Below, in pieces: positions 47,420-59,765 of a stretch of 64,000 nucleotides of DNA. The position numbers and the translations under genes are program-made. Below the pieces are notes generated by a model. It ran no database searches and was not told where the DNA came from. It saw only the letters and a program-made list of their open reading frames with translations. Source of the DNA: Malus domestica (Eukaryota; Streptophyta; Magnoliopsida; Rosales; Rosaceae); contig NC_091667.1 of the NCBI RefSeq assembly GCF_042453785.1, positions 36,820,001-36,884,000 on the forward strand, read 5' to 3'. The first letter of the stretch is position 1; every line of letters starts with the position of its first letter.

Positions 47420-47661
47420 CCAAAGCTACAATTGATTTAAAGTTAAAAAATTATAACTACTTTTTACTCTTATGAAAAATATAATTTACGTTATAGTCAC
47501 ATCCAAAAACCCAAATTGCAAACCCGATATAATTCAATTCATTTACTTTCTCCTCATTCTTTTCTTTCTTCATCCCAGCATATCTCTCGTTGCAAGCACC
47601 TTTCCTCAGTTGGACCACCTTTCCGCTTAGATCATGTGCAATGGCGTGATTTAAAACTTAA

Positions 47662-49561
47662 GGGTCTGTTTGGTACTCTATTTAAATCCAACTTTTTAAA
47701 CTCAAAAACAATTTTCAAGTTTTAGGTCTTAAAAACTTGTTTGGTATGACTTTTTTTTTTTAAACTGAAATCAAGACTAACTCAAAAATATAGTATATTC
47801 TCTAAAAACATAAAAAAATGAGTTTTTAAATTTAAACTCACTCATTTCTTTTTTTTCTCTCTCTCCTCCCCTCTCACTCTAAATCTATCCATCTCTCTTC
47901 TTTTTTCTCTCTCATCTTTTTCTTTTCTTTTTTTACCTTTTTCGTCTCTTCTCCAATCAGCTATTTGCATTTTCTCGGTTCTTTCTCTCACTCATCTTCT
48001 TCTCTATCTTGTCCAATCCTCTCTCTTCTTTCTCTTTCCTTCAATCATCTCTACTTTCTTTCCTCCTTTCTTCAATCATCTCTACTTTCTTTCCTCATCT
48101 CTGCTATTTCTCCCTCTTATGCAACCCCATCTTTTTAGATCTCTTTGTCTAGTTTAAGTCGTAAGATTTAAAATTTTTAAATTGCAAACCAATTAAGTTT
48201 TTGAGTCTTAAAGAAAAAAAATTTCAATAAATGTTTTGAGAAATGATAAAAAATTTCAAGAGTAAATTACATAATACCCCTGTAGATTTGAGATCTATTA
48301 CAACCCCATACAACATATTTAAAACATTTCACTTTCGTACCTCACCTACTATTTTATTTCAATATAGTACATTCGTTATATTTTTCATTCATTGATTCGT
48401 TAAAAGCTGACGTGATGCTGCCACATTTGTACCATGTGGCTGCCACCTATGTGCCACATGGCAAAAAAAATTTATTTTTTAAAAAACTTGAATCTTCTCA
48501 GCAGTAAAATAAAATAAATAAATAAACCCCATCTTCATCCCCTTGCCTTTCCCTTTCCTTGCAATCCAAACACCCCATCCCCCTACCCAAAACCAACCCG
48601 TCTCCTACCTCATCACCCCAAACCAGAACTACTCCCCCACTACCGTCCTCTCCTCCTCCATCTTCGATTCGAGCTATATTTTAAAAAATTCCTCCCCGAA
48701 TTGACCCAAACAACCACAAAAGCACCCGCAATAAAGGTTATAAAACCTCAGATCCTATGCCAGAACGAGATTCGGGAGATGATGGAGGAGGTCCGGCAGA
48801 GCATGCTGTTCGTCTCGTTGAAGGAGAAGAAGGTGTGTACGGACGAGCGGAATGAGGACAATGCGGGGTTGTCGGAAGAGATGGAGTCACCGAGGTTGGT
48901 GGGGCGATAGCAGAGGATGACGACAAAAGAAGGGTACGTGTTGCATAACCAGGTCTCGACCATAACCTTGCCAAGAATGTGGCGAACAACATCATCGAGA
49001 CAAGGATTGAAATTGTAGAGGTGAATCCGACACCGTTTCAACCGTACACTGAGGTTTGGGCTGCAGAGGTTCAAGGAGTCAGAGTTGATACACGGGAGGT
49101 GAGCCATGCTGGGAGCGATTGGTGCTCTTGCTGTTGAGGGACTCACTGGGAAGAAGATGGGGGAGTGGTTTTGGGTGATGAGGTAGGAGACGGGTTGGTT
49201 TTGGGTGGGGATGGGGTGTTTGGATTGCAGGGAAGAGGACGGGCACGAGGAAGAAGATGTGGTTTTATTTTTATTATTATTTTTAATTTAATTTAATTAT
49301 TTTATTTATTTTCGGTTGAGAAGATTCAGGTTTTTTTTAAATAAAACAAAATTGCCACATGGTACAAATGTGGCAGCCACGTCAACTCTTAAAAGATCAA
49401 TGGATGGAAAATGTAACGGAGGTATTATATTGAAACAAAATAGTAGGTGAGGTATGAAAGGGAAATGTTTTAAAGATGTTGTATGAGGTTGTAATAGACC
49501 TCAAACCTGAGGGAGTATTATGTAATTTACCCAATTTTCAAATAAAATACCAAACAGACCC
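47662..49561. mobile_element. Tourist-like element split by a later insertion
   Basis: The left end GGGTCTGTTTGGTA (47662) and right end TACCAAACAGACCC (to 49561) are perfect inverted repeats flanked by TAA (47659-47661 and 49562-49564). The Mutator-like element at 48260-49532 interrupts it near its right end, so the original element was about 620 bp. The interior is T/C-rich and non-coding. Confidence 0.85.
48260..49532. mobile_element. Long-TIR Mutator-like element nested in the Tourist element
   Basis: The left GAGTAAATTACATAATACCC and right GGGAGTATTATGTAATTTACCC ends begin inverted repeats that can be followed for roughly 380 bp (for example CATCACCCCAAACCAG near 48611 against its partner near 49170). 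The flanks AAATTTCAA (48251-48259) and AATTTTCAA (49533-49541) are a 9-bp duplication with one mismatch. The unique centre (about 48650-49140) has no transposase. Minus-strand frames there look mildly coding, so it could be a captured gene piece, but I cannot name it. Confidence 0.8.
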
Positions 49562-49564
49562 TAA

Positions 49565-50189
49565 ATTTTTAGTTCAAAAAATTTAGGCCCCATTTGATAT
49601 TCAACTCAATTCTAATTTTTTTTTAACTCAATAACATGTTTTTGAGTGTCATGTAAAAAATTCTTGTTTGGTTTATTTATTCTCAAGAAGACAACTCAAA
49701 ATCATAGCCTACTTCCAGAAAACTAGCTCTTTTGCTTTCTGAGTCCAATTCTTCTGCACCCAAAATTCTTTGTGGCATCTAGTGGCCTGCCTTATTACTT
49801 GACATCTGTCCACAAACCTAACCCGTCTAACTCTGTCAACTATTGATTAAAAATAAAATACAGAGTAAAAATGAACCTTAGTCACCAACACACCCAACCC
49901 CTCGTCGTAAACCAAATTGTAGGCCTCTAATCCAGTCCTAGTCTTCGAATTTCTATGAACATCGGAGCTTTGTTCTTAAATTTCTAAAAAAAAACAATAA
50001 TGGGTCCAAATGCCGATGATGAGGGCGACACAGTGAGAGAGATAATGGGCCGTGGGTTCGAAAACAGAGATGTCATCATCTTCGAATTTGATTTCTCATG
50101 GTGGAGCCTGGACATTAGTTTCAGGTCAAGAACCAAAGCCCCGAGATCATTTGAGTCCTAGAACGATACCGCATTGAATCGTAGCCGAA
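49565..50189. other. Intergenic with a further Tourist-like end
   Basis: A CCCCATTTGATATTC start near 49592 and T-rich text resemble another decayed Tourist-type repeat. The rest (49780-50120) is unassigned. Confidence 0.3.
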
Positions 50190-51022
50190 AGAACTCAAAG
50201 CTCTAGGTGGGCCCCCTTTGACCCCGTGTAAACGAGTGAGCCCTGACTTGGCTGGACGTAGGCCAAGAGATGCCACGTGAATAGGTGGGTCTCTATTGGC
50301 CCCGCGTGAAAAGGTGAGCCCCAACTTGGCTCCACGTGGTCGCTGATGTGTGGAACTCCAAGTGTGACCTATAAAATGAGGTCTCACATGCGGGGGAGTG
50401 TTAGAATTCCTATGTCCCACATTGGCCAGAAGGCTTGAGAACAAGCCCTTTATATAGAATTACCTCACTTTAACTAACACCAAGACCTTTTGTATTAAAT
50501 CCCCACACTTGATGGATTGAGCAGGTAGCTAAGTGGGGACAATATCGGTGTTGTTGAAGTGGGCTCATGACCCGTCTATTTGAAATTTAAGATGGTATCA
50601 GAGCCAAGGAACGGGCCTGTACATCCATGTGAACTGGTGGGTCCCATTTGAACCCGTGCAAATGGGTGAGCCCCGACTTGGCTCCACGTAGGCCAAGGGA
50701 TGCCACGTGAATGGGTGGGTCCCCATTAATCCTGCGTGAACGGGTGAGTCCCGGCTTGGCTCCACGTGGTTGCTGATGTGTGGAACTTCACGTGTGACCT
50801 ATAAAATGAGGTCTCACGTGCGGGGAAGTGTTAGAATTCATCTGTCCCACATCGCCCAGAAGGCTTGAGAACAAGCTCTTTAAATAAAATTATCTCACTC
50901 TAACTAATATCGAGACATTTTGTATTAAAACCTCATACCTGACAGATTGAGCAGATGGCCAAGTAAGGACAATATCGGTGTTGTTGGAGTGAGTCCATGA
51001 CCCATCTACCTGAAAGTTAAGA
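50190..51022 (+). mobile_element. Tandem TRIM (terminal-repeat retrotransposon in miniature)
   Basis: The order is internal region, LTR, internal region, LTR. The LTR copies start TGTTAGAATTC at 50399 and 50829 (430-bp period) and share CCCAGAAGGCTTGAGAACAAG-type text and ACAATATCGGTGTTGTTG. Directly after the first LTR comes TGGTATCAGAGCC (50593-50605), the initiator tRNA-Met primer-binding site. No protein is encoded. The internal copies carry GGTGGGTCCC, GACTTGGCTCCACGT and a CCTATAAAATGAGG TATA-like word just before each LTR. The LTR 3' ends (AAGA) are not canonical CA. Confidence 0.75.
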
Positions 51023-51424
51023 GATGGGTTCTCTGTTTTTGAATTTCTCTATCATTTTTCTTCACGATGAAGTTCAATGTTTTCAATTCCGGTATTTAAA
51101 TGGTGAGAGAGAGGAGGAGGAGGAGAGGGATGGTTGAGCATGGTGGTGGTCTGGGTTTTCACATTTCATTTTTTAGTTAATAGTGTTTAATGTATGGCTT
51201 GTGATGGACAAGTGTCAACCTCTTAGATCGACCATAAATAGGTTGTAGAGGGTTTTAGGTGTAGAAGATTTTCTTTTTGAAAATGTGTCAACCTCTTTGA
51301 TAGGCCACAAAGGGATTGCAGAGGATTTTAGGTGCAGAAAATTTGATCTCTTGCCTTTAGTTGCTTCTTCCCTTTGTCCTCCCTCTCTCTTTCTTTTTCA
51401 TATTCTTTCTGTGTCCTTACTCTC
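51023..51424. other. Intergenic, nothing recognised
   Basis: Two short similar phrases (TGTCAACCTCTTAGAT near 51213 and TGTCAACCTCTTTGAT near 51286) suggest a small duplication. Otherwise featureless. Confidence 0.35.
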
Positions 51425-53763
51425 TGTCACAGCCTGTCCTAGAAAATAATTCTTGTTGACGTGAAAAGACGGGAATACCCTCGGACATTGAATGATATGT
51501 GTATGATATGTTTTGGTGTAAGTATTTGGGATTGGTGACCCAATTAGAACTAAGATTTTTCTTAGTTTTGGTTGGTGGCTTTTGGACCACACACACACCC
51601 ACCTACCCAGTCTCTCTCTCTCTCTCCTTCCCGTGCGCTCTCTCTCTCAGACTCACTCTCTCTATTCTCTCTTGTACGGACACAACCAGAAGCCCTTGCA
51701 AACATGGCAAATAGAAGAAGAAAATGGTACCATTGTGTTCCTATGGTCCTCACGAGTTCAAAGGTACCAAATATAGGTAAGATTACCTTCGATTTCACGT
51801 CGAATCACAAAACCCGATTTGAGGTACTATTCATGCTCACGTAAAATGTTGATTTTTAGGGAATTTAAAGGACATAGGGAGCTTAAGGAGGTCCTTACGA
51901 AGCTCAGAGTACTTCGTTTGAAGATTTTGGACATCGGAATAATGAGAACGGAGAGTTTCAAATCTGGCCGGAATTATCGAGGCTTTTTCCATCCAATTTC
52001 CGACAAGTCGAAGGTCAAGCTAGGTACGGTTGTGTTCATCTTTGTGAGATCTTCATTTTGGTAAAAAGTACGTAGAAAATGGTGAAAAAATGAAGAAGAA
52101 ACCATAGTTAGAAATTTTTCCAGTTTTTCGGCGCCGGCGATGGTCGCCGGAGTTCTGAAGAAGGAGACGACGGAATATTCCGTGAAGTCTGATGGAATAT
52201 TTTGACGCCGTAAGTTATTTGGATGGATTATGTTAGGACTTAACGGAATATTCCTGACGGCGTTAACTAATGCCGTCAGTGTGCCTGGCATATGGCCGCG
52301 CGTGGGGGGCGCGTCTGGCCGTGCCATTGTTGACGCGTGGGGGCGCGTGAGGCTTCCAAAAATTTATCTAAAAATTTAGGGATGATCCTGAGGTTGTGTA
52401 GGTCACGGTGTTATATTCATATACCCAATTTGAGCAATATATGAGAAGTTATTACCTATTGTTGGTTATGTGCGTTAAATAACGTTTATTCGATTATTAT
52501 GCCTATAGGTGAGGTCTATTCTCGGGACGAGCGTAATCAATCGAGGCTCGGGGGCTACGACCCATTGACATCTCAGTGAGTGGGCATTTATTTTCAATAT
52601 ATATATATATATATACTTGACGTTTTTCCCAGAAAACGTATTTAAAGGAAATGCAATTTAAATGCCATGCCATAAATGCCATGCATATACAATTATGTTT
52701 CGTACATGAATTGATGTGTAATACCTTATATATATATAAATGTGGTGCTGTGGAGGCACGGTAAGTTCAGGTAAGTTGTGTTTGGTTATGTAAATCATCG
52801 ATGATGCGATATGTGATTGAGAAGCGTTAGCTCATAAACTTGCTCCAGGGTGATTGCGATTTAGCTAGAGAGAGTTGGCACATGCCTGTATATTATGTCA
52901 CCTCCCGCACCATATGCTCACATTGGATCCAATTAGGTGCACAATCTTGTCGTACAGACCACTATAAGTGGTTCCAACTCGTAGGTGACTAACGTATTAT
53001 CGCACAGCTAGCATTGAGAGAGTAGAATTGAGCATAATTATATTACACCCAACCTTGTCGTACATACTCTTTTCAGTGGTTCCGACTTATGTGCAGTATA
53101 TTGCCGTATAGGTCATTATAGTGACTCCGGCTAAATTGACTATTGAGCTATAAACTTAGCCGTACATACCACTTCAGGGGTTCCGGCTAACATATCATAT
53201 TTCTATGAAACTATTCTTACCTGAATTGTGTACTTTGTTATATATTGGCATGGCATGCATATGTTTATGAATGTGTAAAGCATGAATTGAATTGAAATGA
53301 TATATTTATATATTTAATTATGTATTCTAATTTCTAGGAAAATAATCATATACTTGTTTTACGGCGAGGGGTTAGTATATTCAAAGGAAAATAAGGTTTT
53401 CGTGTAAATGTGTTTTACTGACCCACTTAACTTTGTGTTTTTGCCCCTCTAGGTCTTAGATAGCAGAGTTTGGTGGCCACGAGGAATCCAACGGTGTTCT
53501 GACAAAATCCGAAAATGTAGGATTCACCTTCGGGTGTTGTATTTAGCAATCGGCCGCTTGACTGCAACTAGACTATCTTCTTGCTCTGAAAGTGTATATA
53601 TACACTTAAATCCTCACTAGCATCCTTTCTTATTGGGATTGTTAGTTGATTGGTTTTAAATTGTTAGTATTTCTCTTACTTTTTATCACTTCCGCCTTGT
53701 GCTCATGGCTACGTCACTCTCACGTGACGGCCAGCACGTCTCGACTTCGGTCGGGGTGTGTCA
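51425..53763. mobile_element. Probable solo LTR (2.3 kb)
   Basis: The segment begins TGTCACAGCCTGTCC and ends GGGGTGTGTCA, with CTCTC on both sides (51420-51424, 53764-53768). TG...CA ends and a 5-bp duplication fit an LTR. The right flank is a CT microsatellite, which weakens the duplication evidence. No gag-pol is present. Inside are an AT run near 52599-52614 and four imperfect copies of a TCGTACA...AGTGGTTCC motif between 52950 and 53195. Chance ORFs near the left end (51499-51844) are not convincing. Confidence 0.55.
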
Positions 53764-53768
53764 CTCTC

Positions 53769-54629
53769 TCTCTCTCCTCTTCAATCTCTTCTCTCACTCC
53801 TATCTCTTATAATTCCAAATAAAATTGAGAAACCCAAAGAAATCGAGCAGTCTTCGATGCGATTGTCATTTAATTCCAATAATTTTTATTTTCTTTTATA
53901 GCTTCATGTATCTAGTATAACTACCCAGCTTTGTTCCAACGAACCCACCACAGAGCGGTTTTCTCCGCGGTTCTCTGGTTTGAGATGAATTTCATACTCA
54001 TATTTCATACATCACCACATCTTGAGTTTGATTCCTGTCGCTGGTGAATCATATGATAATGATCAGGAAGAGGTTGAACTGCCTTTGTAAATCTTTTCAC
54101 TTCCAAAATGGTGAACTACCGTGATTAAGCCAATTACACCTGAATTTCACCAAAATATTGGTTCATTAATAAGAACTAGAATAGAATACGAGGTTTTTCC
54201 TCTTATCAGAGACCAATAAATGTATCTGCCGAAAACAGCCCACTAGCTTGATCAAACTAAGCACAACAAATTTAGAGCTACCAACCCTCCCATAGAAAGA
54301 CTACAAATTTTCCCCACAAACTCGTATTGAAGAACTCCGACAGCAATGATGTTAGCGGATGCAATTGGTGTACATATCCTGGTTAAAACTACCGTTTAGG
54401 ATCGTTCAAATGTAAATCCCACCTGACATCGCCACAACTACCGTAGATTAATTACTAAGCAGGTCACTGTAAAGACAGGACCTGGACTTTCAATGTATAT
54501 TAATTAGTTATTGGAATTATATTACATATTTAATCGTAAGATATTATAACACGTCTTATTCCCTTGCGAGAACTGTTGCCAACTGCATTGAGGCTTCTTG
54601 ACATTATCACCTCGACCGGATTCTCGAAG
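53769..54629. other. Spacer downstream of MEX1
   Basis: A CT-rich start, then ordinary AT-rich sequence that should include the MEX1 3' UTR. No other gene was seen. Confidence 0.4.
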
Positions 54630-57331
54630 TTACAATCCAGAAACCAACTCTTTCAAAGATGTGAAAGGTGAGTCGTATTCGTTGACAACAGCATCTCTCC
54701 ATACAGCCATTCCTGTTGGGAGAAAAATATCAGACAGAGCTCTTTATGTTCAACGAGTAAGCAACCTAAGCATATTTTAAATTTCATTATTTTTTTCTTT
54801 GTAAATACATTTATTTAGGGCGGGGATGCTGTATAAATTGATAGTACTACACTGAAGGGACAAAGAAACAAACCTATCCACAAAAACAAACCAGTTGTCG
54901 CTGCTAAGAAAAATTCCTTGCTGATACTGTTGAACCTGAAATTAAACACAAATAACCCAACGTTACTTAGTAGAGATCAAAATTCCCACCAAAATGAACA
55001 TTAGAAAATCCAGTTGAAGAAGACGAACCAAAAATCAGAAACCATTACCAATACAAGCACACAATATTCCCATATCCATAAAAGAAAGAAGCCCAAGTAG
55101 AACCAGTGAACCTGCAGTCATTGTTGATAGTTATTCTTACTAAAACTCACGCGAGTGTGTGTGTATATATATATATATCAATTATCAAATCAACAAATAT
55201 TTAGTTCAACCGTCAAAGATGTCTTGCAGCAGTTTAAGAAGGTCACTGAGATAGATAATTACCAAATTGACCAAAAAAAAAATAAAGAAAGATAATTACC
55301 ACATCAAATCACGAATAAAAAGTGCGCGTGGGATCATAAGTCCATTTCCAATCATTGCAAGCAACATCGAGGAAGCTGATAAACCTTTGATATTGTCAGG
55401 ATTTAGGAAATTTGTCCACTGAACAGGAGGCATTAATGGTGGTCAGATTAATGAAAAAAATTACCAACAGAAATTCTAAAATAGTACCATTTGTGAAACC
55501 GGCATCCACATGAAGAGAAGTGTAGCTGTCCATCCAGATATTGCTCCAACAAATTTTATGCCACCTTCAGAGAGTTTCCCCATTCGAGCCTGCAAATATT
55601 AGCAGCTCCATGTCTAAAAAGATGCAAAAAAGAATGACTTTGCATTTCTATCTTCATTTTGCAAAGAAGAAAAAGTTTTAAAGGAAAAAAAAGTAGTTCT
55701 CATTTCAGATGATAAATACAGAACAACTCATTCTAAAGACAAGAGGTTAACTTTAAAACAGTTTCCCATTAACCTTAATGGATTATGTGAAGATTCAAGT
55801 AATAGAATAAAGGTTTTTTTGAGAGTAAACAAAACTTACCATAACAATTTCAACCAAAAAATAAAAAAAAATCTTACCATAACAACAGCCACCACAGCTA
55901 CAACAAAAGCCAATGCCCCAGGCAAGATACTGTTGGGTAGATATGGAACAAACGTAGACCACATAATCTATAATCATAATTGTTGACAAAAGATTAGTAA
56001 AATTGAGCAACTTTTCAGCGCCCTGCTTACCAATATGGAAAAAGACATGACTTTTAAGAGAGAGGGAGAGAGAGAGAGATCACTTGAGGAAGAACCGATA
56101 GCCCGCCAACAGTAATAAAGTCCTCCCAGAAGCGCCAGAGTCCAGCATTAAGCCAACCAAAGTAATTCAAGAAATTCAAAACAAGACCAGTTACGACAAC
56201 AATGGAGGTAATGACAAAGTAAGGTAGAGGCATCGCATCTGCCATGGAAAGCTGTGCAAAAACCACATATAAGGAAATTACACCCAGTGTCTGAACCACA
56301 ATGGCCTCATTCTCCCTCTTCTTCGCAAAATATGAAAGCAGGGAAAGGTTTCCAAGCAAACCGGTAAACATTCCCTGCATTTACAACATTCCTCCCTTGC
56401 TTAGGCTACTATGGTTGATTATTTTCTAATATAACCAGAAAATATTCATGTTCTAAGCAATAAGAAGCCTCCTCAATCCTCAATCGTCATTAATAAACTT
56501 ATAAGGGGGTGGCAAATTAGCAATAGTGTGTTACCAACTTACCATCCATGGGACTGCCAAAAGGGCAGCTTTATTTCCTGCCAGAAGATTTTGGGCATTG
56601 AGGTAGATTTGAGGCATTTGCAGTAACAGAAATGGGAGATTTGATGCGCCGGAGAATTTTGCTGTCCACGAATTCCATTGCTCGAAACTAGTTTTGCTGC
56701 TCGAGGATTTCACTGATCCCTTTTCCCGAGAATGGGGAAAACAATTTGTTAATTTCAATTTTGAGCAATCAGAATGTATGTTAATGTTTGAGTTTGAGTT
56801 TGACCCAAATCAAGGGGCTGACAGTCACACAGTATATGATATTTATCAATTAAGACCAAATAACCAATGATAAACTAATTATTGGAGTTTCAAATCTATG
56901 AACATCATGTCATGTCAGAGAGAGAATCAAACAGTTATACATACAACGGGTAGATTGTTATCATAATATATGCATCGCATCGCTTAAGTTACAGATGAGG
57001 AGATGAACAGAGAGAGAGAAGATAGCACAAATAGTAGTACCTGGTGAAGAGGGTGAGGGACGTCGGAGTCAAGAGCGCTGAGAGTTGAGCGGCGCTGCAA
57101 AGGCAAACGCAAAGGGAGGGGATGGTAAGATTTGAACAAGAAGCATTGGCCTTGGCCCGCGGACGAAGAGACGGAGAGAGTGTTGCTGTTGGTGTTGTGT
57201 TGGATCGACGAGGAGGAGGAGGAGGAAGAGGCGGGAAAGGATTTCAGAAGATGATGTTGTTGCAGTCGAGGATGAGGAGGACGACCAGGTGTATACGAGG
57301 AGTACGGCACCACCATTAGACTCTCGGCCAT
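54630..57331 (-). CDS. MEX1: Maltose excess protein 1-like, chloroplast envelope maltose transporter
   Basis: Nine exons join in phase to 425 aa: 57041-57331, 56543-56719, 56084-56374, 55878-55967, 55488-55589, 55300-55418, 55049-55111, 54874-54935, 54630-54712. All introns are GT-AG. The first 95 or so residues are Ser/Leu/Pro-rich, with a long Ser run, as in a chloroplast transit peptide. The mature part opens with WNSWTAKFSGASNLPFLLLQ and continues with LAVPWMGMFTGLLGNLSLL, YFAKKRENEAIVVQTLGVIS, WTNFLNPDNIKGLSA and IPRALFIRDLMWF, ending AVWRDAV...SLKELVSG. MEX1 exports maltose made by night-time starch breakdown from the plastid to the cytosol. The order of hydrophobic segments and the length (about 415 aa in Arabidopsis, from memory) match. 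No frame breaks are seen, so the gene looks intact. Confidence 0.96.
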
Positions 57332-58039
57332 TGATATTTGATTTGATTTGATTTACACTTTCCAGCACTCACTCACTGGATCTTGGGGAATTTGGGAAAT
57401 TTGGAAAAATTGGAAATGGAAGCTTATTAACTTGCAGCGTCGAGATTGGGCATTTGTGCGTATCTCCAGATGACACGTGGAAAGTTGTATTTGCTTGCTC
57501 AACCTCATAAACTCATGAAACTCATGATATTGTCCAATCCAATCCAATCCAATCCAGTCCAACGTCCATGTGATATTTCCATGTGCGTGGAGAGCAAGCG
57601 CAAAACGCAAGTTTTAAGCAGGCAAGAGGAGCTAGATCACATAAACTTTTGCAGATCCAAAATTTCTGAATTAGTAATCATCTGAACAATTTTATCTCAA
57701 ATTTCAAGATTCTGAAATACTTAAAATAGATTAGAGGTAGCCGTGTAAGGTATCCCGCATTAATTTTGTTAGGAATGACACTTCACTACCTCAAATATGT
57801 CATTATGACATTTAGCATCTAATTTCTGAATTAAACTTTTGTTTGTCACAAAATACCACTTACCATGAAGTCGTTCAAATTACCAAACCAAGTTAGAGAG
57901 ATGCAGAGAGTGTATAGAGTTCAATATGTAAATTACAAAACCATATCGAAGTAGAAAGTTATTTCGAATTTCAAACTTGTCATTTGATCACTCATATATT
58001 TCATGTATTTATACCATCAATTTCTAAAGTCTTTGTGAT
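57332..58039. other. Upstream region of MEX1
   Basis: Contains a short tandem CCAATCCAATCCAATCC near 57535-57555 (clustered CCAAT motifs about 200 bp upstream of the start codon). The rest is AT-rich. No ORF is supported. Confidence 0.4.
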
Positions 58040-59421
58040 GTTTTTGTGTTAAAATGGTTACATTTTACCTTATCTTGTGTTAGTGTGCAGTTAAATTTGC
58101 TTTAGGATCAATTTCACGCAAAAAGGAGAAAATGAAATAATAAAAACAAACAAAAGAATTGGAAGTCGAGCTTGTCTCCACGGGTGGTGTTTGAAAAAGA
58201 AATCAGAAAGCAAAGTGGGGGAGTGAGGATTAAGTGGAGCACTAGGAAGTGGGATGAGTTGGCCTTCCACTTGTAGCCTTGGTGCTTTGAAAAATCATTG
58301 CCTTATTGTTTAAGGCAACAGACGGCAAGATAGAAGAAGAAAAGGCAGATGGCACACGGAAGAAACATATAGAGGGAGAGCAGAGAAAAAAAAGAAGAAA
58401 GGGCACACGAACAGAACATAGCAGAGAAGATGAAGGGGAACGAACAGAGAATCAGAGAGGAACATAGCAGAAAAATAAGGGAGCCGCAGCTCCACATGGA
58501 AGGAGGATCGTAGAGCATCAGGAGATAACCTTCTTGTAAAAAAGGGTTGTCTCTTTCTTTGATTCTTCATGGATAATTTCTTATGTATTCAAATAATTAT
58601 GTGTAACTAATTTCTTTTCGCTAGAGTGAAGCCATGAGCCGCAACATGATTACGTAGATTTCTCTTTCAATTGCTTAAGTGTTGTTACATGCTTGCTTTG
58701 ATATTTTCAATCTCTAAATAAAACTATCTATGTGTCTTGATGATTGATCACCATTATGATGCTTAGAAAAGTCATTGGATGCAATTTTGAACGAATGTCA
58801 CGTTAAAATTGGTTATGCTTCTTGTGATTGAGGATTGTAATTTCTTCTAAGGTAAATATCATACTCTTAGGGATTACATGGTTTGACAAAGGGATTTTCA
58901 TCAAGATTAATGAATCATTATGTTTATATTTAATCCAAATGTCATGGATAAATTGCATGTAGTGGTATGCGTTTTAACTTGAATGTCACAAGTAAAACAT
59001 ACACAAGGAAAACCCAACCTTCAAAGCATATGTGTTTTCGATTACTTAAGCAATTGGAAGAGCTACGTAGGAGTGCTGTTGGTAAATGTTGAACTCTAGC
59101 ATATTGTCAATCTATTTTTCTTCAATCATTTATTTTATCTTGAATTTTCTCATTTACTTGTTTTGTTTAGTTGAATCATTATTTCTATAAGCCATTTTTT
59201 TTAAATGTTTGTTTAAGTCACGTACAATAGTATTTAGTTTTGTTGAATTAGAGTAGTTCTTAGAGTTAACTAAGTTAAATACACAAAAGCTTATAAATTG
59301 TTTATACCAGTCCCTGAGGAGATCGACCTTGCTTGAGCCATTCTATACTACAACACTTGTTCTCTTGCAAGAATTTTCTATGGTTTAACCCTTTGTTTTA
59401 CAAGTGGTAAAATCGCTATCA
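58040..59421 (+). repeat. Probable 5' LTR of an Athila-type element
   Basis: The segment before the primer-binding-like site lacks ORFs and reads like an LTR, ending CTATCA. Its left edge is uncertain because the second LTR lies outside the window, so the start given is a guess. Confidence 0.35.
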
Positions 59422-59448
59422 AGAAATTGGTTGTCGGGGACTGTGCCA
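59422..59448 (+). other. Degenerate primer-binding site of the Athila-type element
   Basis: TTGGTTGTCGGGGACTG resembles the tRNA-Asp-type site of Athila elements (TGGCGCCGTTGCCGGGGA in intact copies) with a short deletion. It lies directly after the presumed LTR end. Confidence 0.4.
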
Positions 59449-59765
59449 ATAGTTCCCGAGCTTTTGTGTTTATTTTTCTTATGCTTATGTTTATGTCTTA
59501 CTTTTATTAATCATTAAAAAAACAGCAATTAATTTAGTTGAGTTTCGATCTTTGATTAAGTACAATGGATGTGTGGTGTGAGATTTTTGTCTTTGTTTAA
59601 CTAACTAGTGGTTGCCAATTTGCATAAACTGTGTTTTTTATTCATCTAGGTTTACTTACTTTCTTTTCCTTTTTGTTGTTTAGTTAGTTTCTGTTAAGTT
59701 TTATTTTATTTTACTTTTATTTTTATTGTGGCTTAATATTTCTGTTGTTTGTTCAGGTGTAGTAT

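Noticed and set aside
50121-50444. 107-codon minus-strand ORF over the TRIM
   Set aside because: Runs through TRIM internal region and LTR; TRIMs encode no protein and the frame is not kept in the second copy.
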